Origin: Bacillota bacterium
GTDB taxonomy: Bacteria > Bacillota > Clostridia > Acetivibrionales > DTU013
Length of the DNA stretch: 6,288 bases
NCBI GenBank assembly: GCA_023415815.1
Contig: JAEZJL010000397.1
Coordinates: 1-6,288 of the forward strand
Direction of reading: 5' to 3'
The notes under the pieces are model-generated. The model was not told the DNA's origin. It did no database searches and was given only the letters and a program-made list of their open reading frames with translations. This document shows, piece by piece, positions 1 through 5,530 of the stretch. The first letter of the stretch is position 1. Every line of letters begins with the position of its first letter. The position numbers were made by a program, and so were the translations under genes.

Positions 1-216
1 GAATACGGATGGGTCGTGGAGCAGCTTGCCTTAAGAGGCTTATTCAGGCTGGCGGACGTGCCCGAGGACAGGAACGCCAGGGACCGGCTGAAGGATCCTG
101 ATTTTGAATTCAGGGCAGCCTTCTCTCCAACCGGGCCGTGTGCGGCTCCTCTGTACCTGGACATCTATTTCGAGCCTGACTACGAAAGGACCTATGACCC
201 GGTCGGAGAGCTTTGA
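1..216 (+). CDS. C-terminal fragment of an unrecognised protein (5' end outside window)
   Basis: The frame is open from base 1 to a TGA at 214-216 and supplies 71 residues beginning EYGWVVEQLALRGLF, so the true start lies upstream. A GTG at 16 exists, but no ribosome site is visible in front of it and the frame continues through it. The fragment is soluble, rich in acidic and aromatic residues, and ends LYLDIYFEPDYERTYDPVGEL-like with several Asp/Glu-Tyr pairs; no membrane span or familiar motif is visible. Evidence that it is real: it stops 12 bases short of the stop of the convergent nucleotidyltransferase gene, a typical tight convergent arrangement, and it does not overlap that gene. I do not recognise the family and assign no function. 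Confidence 0.6.
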   Translation, partial: EYGWVVEQLALRGLFRLADVPEDRNARDRLKDPDFEFRAAFSPTGPCAAPLYLDIYFEPDYERTYDPVGEL

Positions 217-228
217 GCCGCTTCAGTA

Positions 229-2691
229 TCAGCTTCTGCTTATTTCCCTGACCTTTTTTACATATATGTTTGTGAGCTCCTCTGCGAATTCGGCCGTCCC
301 GCTCTCGCTGATCACTCTGCATATGGGCTGCTCGGCGTCGGGAAGCACCAGCACCCAGCCGTTCTCCCGGTAGACCTTGACGCCCTCCAGGGTTTCAACG
401 GCGTCTCCGCTGTTTTCCTGTATCAGCCTTCTTATCACCTTTCCCTTTGCGTCCCAGGGACACTCCACCTCCTGCCTGTTCATATGGATTTCGGGGATCA
501 TGTCCACCAGGTCGGACAGCCTGAGGCTGTTGCAGGACATGAAGTCAAGTATCTTGACCAGCCCGGCCACCGCGTCGAAATGCATTGTAAACTGCTCAAG
601 CAGGTCCTCCTTGATTTCCTTTCCCAGGAGCCTTCCCATAATGTCCTGCTGTGATGTTTTCGTCCTTACGACCTTACCGTTGTTTTCTCCCGCTATCCTG
701 TCCACCACATGACTCGCGGATATCGGTACGACGACCGTCCCGCCATGCAGCGTCCTGAAAAGTATCAGCGATATCAGGGCTATGAACATGTCCTCCGTCA
801 CTATCCTGCCCTTGCCGTCCACGAGCATCATTTTTTCGGAGGTGTCCTCTATGGACACGCCAAGGTCGAAGCCGCCCAGCTTGATATGGCTGGTGTAAAA
901 TTTGACGTCGCTTGAGGTCATGCTCTGGCGCATGGTCCTCGTATTCACCAGCGTGAGGTTTGTCGTATCCACCTCGCAGCCCAGTTCTGTGAGCAGGCTT
1001 TTCATGATCGAGGCGATAAAGGCCGAGCGCGTGTTGAGCGATATCCTGTATTTCATTTTCGGGGATTTTACCCCGTTTATTATGCTTTTAAGGTAGAAAT
1101 CACTGTAGCCTGCCACCTCGCGTATCTCGCTGATGCAGTCTCCCTCGCACCGGTTGAAATCCTCCCTGATGAAGGCGTTTTCAAGCTTACGTTCCGTGTT
1201 TCTGTCAATGTTGCTGCCGCTCCTGTCCAGGAAGTCAATGAAAAGCCTTGCGGAATCCTCGGTGGAGGTGCTTATGTGGATACCCCCATGGAGCTTATAG
1301 AAGCGCACCGCCGAACGCGTGACCGGAAGGAGCATCCTTCCGAAATCATATACCTCCAGACCTGCGGAGAGCAGTCCCGCTATGAAGGAAATCTTTATCA
1401 TCTGCGCTGTGCTGGAATCGTCACAGCTTACGCCTATCTTTGCTTTGGCCTTGTTAACCGCGCCGTATGCCGCGCCCAGCTTCGAGGAATACTCAGGGGT
1501 AATATCTACATTTATTTCCCCCGCGATTCCCCTGTTGCCGAAAATCGAACGGGTGAACTTTGAGCCCCACACGAGGTTTGAGTTAACCTCGGCGCCCTCG
1601 TCGATCAGCTTGTTCGGCCATATCTTTATATTGGGCTTTATGACGGCATTGGGTCTTATAATGGTGTCGTCGCCTATCACGGACTGCTCGAAGGCCGAAA
1701 CTCCGTCCCGCAGGTGCACCTTGTTGCAGACCACGCTGCCCCTGAGCTGGACATTCCTGTCCAGTATGTTGTTCTTCCATATGATGCTACGCTTGATGCC
1801 GGTCCGTTCTTCGATTATGTTATTGTCCCCGACGACTGAATAGCTGCCTATCATAGCCCCGCTCCTTATTTTGCAGTTGCTTCCTATGATGCATGGAGAC
1901 ATGATGGAAACATCATCGTCTATTTCCGTGCCCTCACCCATCCAGACTCCCTGCTTCAGCTGCTTTCCCGGCAAATCGAGCCTGACCTGTCCGTTCAATA
2001 TGTCCATGTGCGACTGGATATACGCTTTCAGGTCGCCTATATCGCACCAGTAATCCTCCGTCACATAGCCGTACATGGGCCTTTCCTCCTTCAGCAGTAT
2101 CGGGAACAGGTCCCTGCTGAAGTCAAACATTTCGTTTTTTTTAAAGTACTTCAAAACCTCCGGCGACAGGATATAGATTCCCGTGTTTACCGTGTCGCTG
2201 AAAACCTCTCCCCAGCTCGGCTTTTCCAGAAATCTGGTTATCCTTCCCTCGTCGTCCGTTACAACCACCCCATATTCAAGCGGTATGTCCACCTTCTTCA
2301 GGACAAGCGTCGCGACGGAGCCTTTATTTAGATGGAATTCAAGCGCCCTATCGAGGTCGATGTCCGTCAATGCGTCGCCGCTTATCACGATAAATGTGTC
2401 ATCCAGGAAATCCTCCGCGTTTTTAACGCTTCCGGCGGTCCCCAGAGGGGCCTGTTCTACATAATACCTTATTCTTAATCCGAATTCCGAACCATTGTTA
2501 AAGTGCTCCTTTATCAAATCGGGCATGTACTGAAGCGTTACTGCAACTTCCTCCACTCTGTGTCTTTTAAGCAGGTTGACTATATGCTCCATTACCGGCT
2601 TATTGGCTATGGGTACCATCGGCTTCGGCCTGTTGCAGGTCAGCGGCCTCAGGCGCGTCCCTTCGCCACCCGCCATGATAACAGCCTTCAT
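229..2691 (-). CDS. Sugar-1-phosphate nucleotidyltransferase fused to degenerate phosphomannomutase-like domain (mannose-1-P guanylyltransferase-like)
   Basis: This 820-residue cytosolic protein begins MKAVIMAGGEGTRLRPLT. Numbers below count from the upstream ATG at 2700; subtract 3 for the chosen start. Domain 1 (about 4-235) is an NTP-transferase: AGGEGTRLRPLT at 10-21, Lys26 in RPKP, GTAGS at 87-91, SGDALTD with Asp109 and WCDIGD with Asp220 as metal ligands, FLEKP at 157-161. It should join a sugar-1-phosphate to an NTP. Domain 2 (about 250-375) is a hexapeptide-repeat beta-helix. Domain 3 (about 385-823) follows the phosphomannomutase fold from FGNRGIAGE, but its motifs are eroded: the ASHNP serine loop reads TSTED (Ser479 kept), DGDxDR reads EDTSEK, no GExSGH loop is found, and RPSGTEP reads LPDAEQP. 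Mutase activity is therefore doubtful. Similar fusions are annotated as mannose-1-phosphate guanylyltransferases in cyanobacteria and clostridia; the true sugar and nucleotide are not determinable. The start at 2691 is chosen because a GAAAGG site abuts the earlier ATG but sits 9 bases from this one. Confidence 0.9.
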   Translation of the reverse strand: MKAVIMAGGEGTRLRPLTCNRPKPMVPIANKPVMEHIVNLLKRHRVEEVAVTLQYMPDLIKEHFNNGSEFGLRIRYYVEQAPLGTAGSVKNAEDFLDDTFIVISGDALTDIDLDRALEFHLNKGSVATLVLKKVDIPLEYGVVVTDDEGRITRFLEKPSWGEVFSDTVNTGIYILSPEVLKYFKKNEMFDFSRDLFPILLKEERPMYGYVTEDYWCDIGDLKAYIQSHMDILNGQVRLDLPGKQLKQGVWMGEGTEIDDDVSIMSPCIIGSNCKIRSGAMIGSYSVVGDNNIIEERTGIKRSIIWKNNILDRNVQLRGSVVCNKVHLRDGVSAFEQSVIGDDTIIRPNAVIKPNIKIWPNKLIDEGAEVNSNLVWGSKFTRSIFGNRGIAGEINVDITPEYSSKLGAAYGAVNKAKAKIGVSCDDSSTAQMIKISFIAGLLSAGLEVYDFGRMLLPVTRSAVRFYKLHGGIHISTSTEDSARLFIDFLDRSGSNIDRNTERKLENAFIREDFNRCEGDCISEIREVAGYSDFYLKSIINGVKSPKMKYRISLNTRSAFIASIMKSLLTELGCEVDTTNLTLVNTRTMRQSMTSSDVKFYTSHIKLGGFDLGVSIEDTSEKMMLVDGKGRIVTEDMFIALISLILFRTLHGGTVVVPISASHVVDRIAGENNGKVVRTKTSQQDIMGRLLGKEIKEDLLEQFTMHFDAVAGLVKILDFMSCNSLRLSDLVDMIPEIHMNRQEVECPWDAKGKVIRRLIQENSGDAVETLEGVKVYRENGWVLVLPDAEQPICRVISESGTAEFAEELTNIYVKKVREISRS

Positions 2692-2700
2692 CAGTTTCAT

Positions 2701-2706
2701 CCTTTC
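2701..2706 (-). promoter_or_regulatory. Ribosome binding site deciding the start of the nucleotidyltransferase gene
   Basis: On the minus strand GAAAGG touches the ATG at 2700 directly, leaving no spacing, but lies 9 bases before the in-frame ATG at 2691. The second ATG gives the family-typical beginning MKAVIMAGG. This is the only purine-rich site close enough to serve the gene. Confidence 0.65.
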
Positions 2707-2850
2707 GCATTTTTTCTTTTATTTAAAAAGCCTCCCGGATTTAAGTCTTTGTTGTTCGGGACATTTTAATGCAGATTAAATTTTATGTATTTTTTAGCTT
2801 AATTTAAAAAGTATTTTTTAATTTGCGCTGCAAATAATAAAAAGGGACGA
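2707..2850. promoter_or_regulatory. AT-rich divergent promoter region with a small palindrome
   Basis: This gap lies between the starts of two divergent genes and must hold promoters for both. It is strongly AT-rich, with several A and T runs, unlike the genes on either side. A perfect 6-base inverted repeat, ATTTGC-GCT-GCAAAT, occupies 2821-2835, about 30 bases before the starch-binding gene; it could be an operator or a leader hairpin. A weak sigma-A-like match on the plus strand is TTGTTC (2752-2757), 18 bases, then TTAAAT (2776-2781), each with only partial match to consensus. No convincing minus-strand promoter can be picked out by eye in such AT-rich sequence. Confidence 0.4.
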
Positions 2851-2864
2851 AAGGAGGAGATTTT

Positions 2865-3194
2865 ATGCCGAGAACCAGAGCTCTGAAGGAAAATCTGGAG
2901 TATATTCAAAACGGCGTTGCGATAAGCCCAACGGCGCCCAGCGTCGGCGACAAGGTTCAGATTGTGTATGACGGGCTGCTTTCAAAAAGCGGCGCGACTC
3001 ATGTTTACGCTCATATAGGGTATGGAAACAGGTGGGAAAACGAGCAGGACATACCCATGGTAAAGACCGGCGTGGGATTCGAAACAACCATACCCGTGGT
3101 GAAGCCGGATACCTTCAATCTTTGCTTCAAGGACTGTGCAAACCATTGGGACAACAATTCCGGAAAAAATTACTGCTTCGATGTGATTCAATAA
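2865..3194 (+). CDS. Stand-alone starch-binding module protein (CBM25/CBM53 type)
   Basis: This 109-residue protein is essentially a single carbohydrate-binding domain. Residues 16-35 (NGVAISPTAPSVGDKVQIVY) form the first beta strands, VYAHIGYGNRW (47-57) and CFKDCANHWDNNSGKNYCF (87-105) are the two aromatic-rich segments typical of family 25/53 starch-binding modules. In such modules His and Trp residues stack on alpha-glucan chains; His50, Trp57 and Trp95 are the likely equivalents. There is no signal peptide, membrane span or catalytic domain, so it should stay in the cytosol and bind glycogen-like polymer or act as an adaptor; that role is inference. The start is well supported: AAGGAGGAG at 2851-2859, 7 bases from AGGAGG to ATG. 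The gene is divergent from the nucleotidyltransferase-like gene and ends at a strong hairpin, so it is probably monocistronic. The family is clear; the cellular role is not. Confidence 0.87.
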   Translation: MPRTRALKENLEYIQNGVAISPTAPSVGDKVQIVYDGLLSKSGATHVYAHIGYGNRWENEQDIPMVKTGVGFETTIPVVKPDTFNLCFKDCANHWDNNSGKNYCFDVIQ

Positions 3195-3210
3195 TCGGGC
3201 CGGAAGCTTA

Positions 3211-3235
3211 AGGGGCAGGATTATATCCTGCCCCT
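3211..3235. terminator. Hairpin terminator between convergent genes
   Basis: A perfect 11-base-pair stem (AGGGGCAGGAT, 3211-3221, with ATCCTGCCCCT, 3225-3235) closes a 3-base loop TAT. It starts 17 bases after the starch-binding gene stop. On the plus strand it is followed by CTGCTTTCATTTT, a broken T tract; on the minus strand, 6 bases after folT, the following sequence TAAGCTTCC is poor in T. It probably ends transcription from the left well and from the right less efficiently. Confidence 0.75.
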
Positions 3236-3241
3236 CTGCTT

Positions 3242-3763
3242 TCATTTTAAATTCCCGCTGAAATATCTCTTCTCGATATTCATGCCGGCATAGCGCCATA
3301 CGGTATAGATGACCGTCACCTGTACGGGCAGCATTGTGAGGCTTTTGACGACCCTGCCGGGGAGCAGCACGAAGAAGCCCTTGCCGTACATAAGAGTGAG
3401 CCAGTAAGTATTCAGGCCGAAATCGACCAGAAGCGTGACGCACAATACGGCGAGAAGGATCCTGAGTATCGTCTTGGGCTTTTTGTATAGGATAAGCCCA
3501 TAAATCACCCCGCTCACAAATGCGCTGACCGTAAAGCCGAAAAAGAACGGTCCCTGCGGAAAGCTTGCCGCCCCGATGACATCCCCCAGGGCAGCGGCGA
3601 CTCCGCTTAAAAACGGTCCTGTGAGCATGGACATGAACGCAAGCGGTAAAAAGCCGAATTTTACAATAATCGTGGGCGTTAACGGTATGGACAGCCAGTA
3701 ATTCAGGATGATAAACATCGCCATGAGAAGTCCCAGGAATACGACGGCTCTTGTCCTGTTCAT
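3242..3763 (-). CDS. folT: Folate-family ECF transporter S component (FolT-like)
   Basis: This 173-residue integral membrane protein is the substrate-capturing subunit of an energy-coupling factor importer; it would bind folate and dock on a shared EcfT-EcfA module, which is not in this window. About six hydrophobic segments are visible, starting at residues 7-26. Family features include KFGFLPLAFMSMLTGP (35-50), GDVIGAASFPQGPFFFGFT (60-78) and GLNTYWLTLMYGKGF (116-130) followed by LPGRVVK (134-140), all as in FolT proteins. Length is normal for an S component. The ATG at 3763 has AGGAGG at 3769-3774 with 5 bases spacing. A tetrahydrofolate riboswitch lies directly upstream, which independently supports folate as the substrate. 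It is separated from yitT upstream by its own promoter and leader, and converges on the starch-binding gene. Other vitamin S components share the fold, but the riboswitch makes folate the best reading. Confidence 0.9.
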   Translation of the reverse strand: MNRTRAVVFLGLLMAMFIILNYWLSIPLTPTIIVKFGFLPLAFMSMLTGPFLSGVAAALGDVIGAASFPQGPFFFGFTVSAFVSGVIYGLILYKKPKTILRILLAVLCVTLLVDFGLNTYWLTLMYGKGFFVLLPGRVVKSLTMLPVQVTVIYTVWRYAGMNIEKRYFSGNLK

Positions 3764-3858
3764 AAGTACCTCCTTTCCTTCTTAATGACAAATGCCGAAA
3801 TACCCGCGGGTACTTCAGCGACATAGCGTCACAGAAGGAAGGTCTGTCCTTATGTGAC
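3764..3858 (-). promoter_or_regulatory. Expression platform of the THF riboswitch (translational, SD sequestration)
   Basis: The leader between aptamer and folT has no hairpin followed by a T run, so control is probably at translation. Two segments can mask the ribosome site: CCTTCCTTCT (3842-3833) pairs with AGAAGGAA-A-GG (3782-3772) through ten pairs and one bulged A, and AAGTACC (3815-3809) pairs fully with GGTACTT (3770-3764) at the edge of AGGAGG. Against this, GTCACA (3858-3853), which contains the 3' side of aptamer helix P1, can pair with TGTGAC (3833-3828) and AAGG (3851-3848) with CCTT (3842-3839), which would occupy the anti-ribosome-site segment. The pairings are seen in the sequence; the switching order is inference. 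Confidence 0.65.
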
Positions 3859-3957
3859 AGCGGAATGCGGTAATTGCACCGCAAATCACGAAGGATTTTT
3901 CGTCCAGCGGCAACTTCCCGTCCGACTGGCACTTCACGCGCAATTACCTACTCTGTC
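3856..3957 (-). promoter_or_regulatory. Tetrahydrofolate (THF) riboswitch aptamer
   Basis: The 102-base minus-strand element folds as the folE/folT THF riboswitch. P1 is GACAG (3957-3953) with CTGTC (3860-3856). Next comes the conserved AGAGTAG-like 5' junction. P2 is a perfect 9-pair helix GGTAATTGC (3948-3940) with GCAATTACC (3877-3869), followed by the conserved GCGTGAAGTG-like internal segment. P3 begins CCAG and closes with CTGG around a loop with GGGAAGTTG, followed by GGACGAA. The 3' junction GCATTCCGCTG contains TTCC (3865-3862), able to pair with GGAA of the P3 loop (3918-3915), matching the long-range pseudoknot of this class. Known THF riboswitches bind reduced folates and turn off folate transport or synthesis genes. 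The downstream gene is folT, as expected. Confidence 0.9.
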
Positions 3958-3978
3958 ATTTGAATATTTGTTTAGACA

Positions 3979-4007
3979 ATTATACATCAACAGCCGCTGC
4001 AGGTACA
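3979..4007 (-). promoter_or_regulatory. Promoter of the riboswitch-folT transcript
   Basis: A perfect TATAAT lies at 3984-3979 on the minus strand. The best -35 at 17-base spacing is a weak TGTACC (4007-4002). The predicted transcript start near 3972 leaves about 15 bases before aptamer helix P1, a sensible riboswitch leader. It lies just past the yitT stop, so folT can be transcribed on its own. Confidence 0.55.
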
Positions 4008-4016
4008 GTGCAAATA

Positions 4017-4874
4017 TTAATGAATGGCACGTTTTCTGTGTTTCCCTCCCATGACGTCGGAAACATCGTTAATCGTGACAAACGCATTCTCGTCCATGTC
4101 GTAGATCATTGTCTTCAGCTTTGATATTTCCAATCGCGTTACTACTGAATAGAGGATAGTTTTCTGGTTTTTCGAAATCCCGCCCTTCCCCTCCAGAAAG
4201 GTCACTCCCCTGCCCAAGCGGGCTGTTATGGCTTCGGCTATGACTTCGCCCTTCTCGGATATGATAAAGGCCGCTTTGGCTTCGTCCAGGCCCTCTATTG
4301 TAATATCTATCACCTTGAAGGCTATAAAATATGCTATGAGCGAGTACATCGCCCTGTCCCAGCCGAATACCAGACCGGCGCTGCTCAGTATGAATATGTT
4401 GAAAAACATGACCGTTTCGCCTACGGAAAAGGTGGTCCGCTTGTTGATGATGATGGCCACCATTTCAGTCCCGTCGAGCGAGCCGCCGCAGCGTATGATC
4501 ATTCCCACGCCTATGCCCAGGATGATTCCTCCGAACACAGAGGCCAGCAGCACATCGTTTGTAAGCCCCGGTATGGGATGAAAAACCAGCACCCACAGCG
4601 ACAGGGACACGATCGAAAACACCGATGAAAATACGAAGGTCTTTCCTATTTGCTTATACCCCAGGAGCAGAAAGGGCAGGTTAAATACGATCAGAAATAC
4701 GCTCAGAGGCACTTTTGTCAGATAGCTCGTAATAATTGATATACCTACGATACCGCCGTCGATGATGTTGTTTGGTATCAGGAATATTTCCAGGCCTACC
4801 GCCGCCAATATGGACCCGATAAAAAGGAAGGAATATCTTTTGACCTCTCTCAATATATGATTTTTTTTAGTCAT
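4017..4874 (-). CDS. YitT family membrane protein (DUF161 membrane domain plus DUF2179)
   Basis: The protein has 285 residues. The N-terminal part (about 12-195) is the YitT membrane domain with roughly six hydrophobic spans (about 15-34, 56-73, 79-98, 107-127, 152-171, 174-191). Typical motifs are FLIPNNIIDGGIVGIS (31-46), FNLPFLLLGYKQIGKTF (64-80) and CGGSLDGTEM (129-138), the last a variant of the usual GGSTGGTD signature. The C-terminal part (about 200-276) is the soluble DUF2179 domain, with GRGVTFLEGKGGISK (221-235) and MIYDMDENAFVTINDVSDVMGG (256-277). Length is normal for the family. The transported substrate or role of YitT proteins is not established. The ATG at 4874 is supported by AGGAGG at 4880-4885 with 5 bases spacing. 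It lies 88 bases downstream of a 45-aa membrane gene, with a GC-rich hairpin between, so cotranscription is possible but not certain. Confidence 0.9.
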   Translation of the reverse strand: MTKKNHILREVKRYSFLFIGSILAAVGLEIFLIPNNIIDGGIVGISIITSYLTKVPLSVFLIVFNLPFLLLGYKQIGKTFVFSSVFSIVSLSLWVLVFHPIPGLTNDVLLASVFGGIILGIGVGMIIRCGGSLDGTEMVAIIINKRTTFSVGETVMFFNIFILSSAGLVFGWDRAMYSLIAYFIAFKVIDITIEGLDEAKAAFIISEKGEVIAEAITARLGRGVTFLEGKGGISKNQKTILYSVVTRLEISKLKTMIYDMDENAFVTINDVSDVMGGKHRKRAIH

Positions 4875-4913
4875 TTTAACCTCCTATCTCCGATGACATG
4901 ATATCGGGACCGG

Positions 4914-4952
4914 GCGCCGGGCATACCGACAGAAGGGTCGATATGCCCGCGC
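4914..4952 (-). repeat. GC-rich inverted repeat (hairpin) between the 45-aa gene and yitT
   Basis: On the minus strand GCGC-GGGCATA-T-CGAC pairs with GTCG-G-TATGCCC-G-GCGC around a 6-base loop CCTTCT: about 16 pairs including one U-G wobble, with one bulged G. The wobble position would be a C-A mismatch in plus-strand RNA, so the minus transcript fits better. It starts 10 bases after the upstream stop codon. No T tract follows, so it is not a standard intrinsic terminator; it may partially terminate, protect the upstream mRNA end, or separate expression of the two genes. Confidence 0.6.
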
Positions 4953-4962
4953 CGCAATTCCG

Positions 4963-5100
4963 TTATTTTTTTGTAGCTGTTTTGTCCGCTTCTTCTTTTT
5001 CAGCCTTTGCGCTCGCTTTAGAAGCCATATGCCCGATAATCGGGCCGCCGACAATTATTATTATGCCGAGAACAAGTACGATTATTAACGATATATCCAA
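4963..5100 (-). CDS. Small single-span membrane protein, 45 aa, TTG start
   Basis: The product begins MDISLIIVLVLGIIIIVGG. One hydrophobic segment (about 3-23) is followed by an Ala/Lys/Glu-rich, net basic tail (26-45) ending TATKK, which predicts a short outside N-terminus and a cytoplasmic tail. The start is a TTG at 5100-5098, chosen because GGAGG at 5112-5108 (within GGAGGTGAGG) lies exactly 7 bases before it. The same frame stays open back to a TTG at 5208, but that start has no comparable ribosome site and would overlap the upstream gene by 83 bases. With the chosen start the gene sits 25 bases after the stop of the exported-protein gene, so the two are very probably cotranscribed. I recognise no family; single-span peptides of this kind often modulate a membrane partner, but no partner can be named. 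Confidence 0.7.
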   Translation of the reverse strand: MDISLIIVLVLGIIIIVGGPIIGHMASKASAKAEKEEADKTATKK

Positions 5101-5107
5101 AACCTCA

Positions 5108-5112
5108 CCTCC
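5108..5112 (-). promoter_or_regulatory. Strong ribosome binding site for the TTG-started 45-aa gene
   Basis: GGAGG at 5112-5108, extended to GGAGGTGAGG, precedes TTG by 7 bases. It lies just beyond the TGA of the upstream gene (5128-5126). This site is the main evidence for the short version of the downstream gene. Confidence 0.75.
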
Positions 5113-5125
5113 GTTATCTGAATTT

Positions 5126-5494
5126 TCAGACAGCGAAGGATACGCTCTTGTACTTGCCTCCGTGGAAATAATGAGGAATGGACTGTTTAATGGATTTTCG
5201 GTAATCAAAGAAGGCTTCCCTGGAGAAGGAGCCGGAGGATGTATACCCTGAGGATACCGCAGGATTTATACCGGAATAGCTGAATTTTGGAGGAGTTTTC
5301 AAAAATACGGGCTTCATGCCCGGCTTGCCGGTTGTGAATTCACCGTAGTTATTCATCGCGGCAGAAATTATTTCCCTGGAATTCTGCGCAGGGGCTTTAA
5401 AGCTCCCGTCATCCGACAGAGCCGGTATCGAGTGGCATATAAAGAAAAAGCTTATAAAAAATATGACCGTGTTTACTGTTCTCATTCTTTTCAT
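5126..5494 (-). CDS. Small exported protein of unknown function, 122 aa
   Basis: The start MKRMRTVNTVIFFISFFF carries a basic n-region and a hydrophobic core (about 7-23); a plausible signal peptidase I site follows ALS at 25-27. There is no lipobox around Cys20 (FFIC). The predicted mature part of about 95 residues is polar, with SREIISAAMNNYGEF (39-53), a Pro/Lys-rich stretch GKPGMKPVFLKTPPK (56-70) and a Ser/Gly/Tyr-rich stretch SSGYTSSGSFSREAFFDYR (81-99); it contains no cysteine. I do not recognise a family. The ATG at 5494 is preferred over a GTG at 5518 because GGAGAGG (5507-5501) lies 6 bases before it and the shorter form gives a proper signal peptide. It begins 36 bases after the PocR-AraC stop and is followed after 25 bases by the 45-aa membrane gene, so all three probably share a transcript. 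Confidence 0.7.
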   Translation of the reverse strand: MKRMRTVNTVIFFISFFFICHSIPALSDDGSFKAPAQNSREIISAAMNNYGEFTTGKPGMKPVFLKTPPKFSYSGINPAVSSGYTSSGSFSREAFFDYRKSIKQSIPHYFHGGKYKSVSFAV

Positions 5495-5530
5495 TACGTA
5501 CCTCTCCGGAAAAATCACTTTGTGACGTTC

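Noticed and set aside
377..2464. Several plus-strand open frames of 60-174 codons
   Set aside because: All lie antisense within the nucleotidyltransferase gene, lack ribosome sites and have shadow-like compositions.
2734..2761. TCCCG...CGGGA inverted repeat in the divergent gap
   Set aside because: Five pairs around an 18-base loop are too weak for a terminator or attenuator; probably chance.
2982..3932. 316-codon minus-strand open frame
   Set aside because: It runs antisense through the starch-binding gene, across folT in another frame and into the riboswitch. Its composition is rich in Arg/His/Cys with no coherent domain: a shadow frame.
4228..4581. 117-codon plus-strand open frame
   Set aside because: Antisense to yitT, whose family motifs and ribosome site are clear.
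4914..4972. Plus-strand intrinsic terminator (hairpin plus T7 near 4965-4971)
   Set aside because: The T run is well separated from the stem and belongs to the end of the minus-strand 45-aa gene; no plus-strand gene in this part needs a terminator.
4963..5208. 81-aa version of the small membrane gene starting at TTG 5208
   Set aside because: It has no good ribosome site, overlaps the upstream gene by 83 bases, and a much better site serves the TTG at 5100.
5126..5208. Frameshift joining the exported protein and the membrane peptide into one gene
   Set aside because: Each has its own well-spaced ribosome site and start, and the 122-aa protein has a complete signal peptide, so two separate genes explain the sequence without an error.
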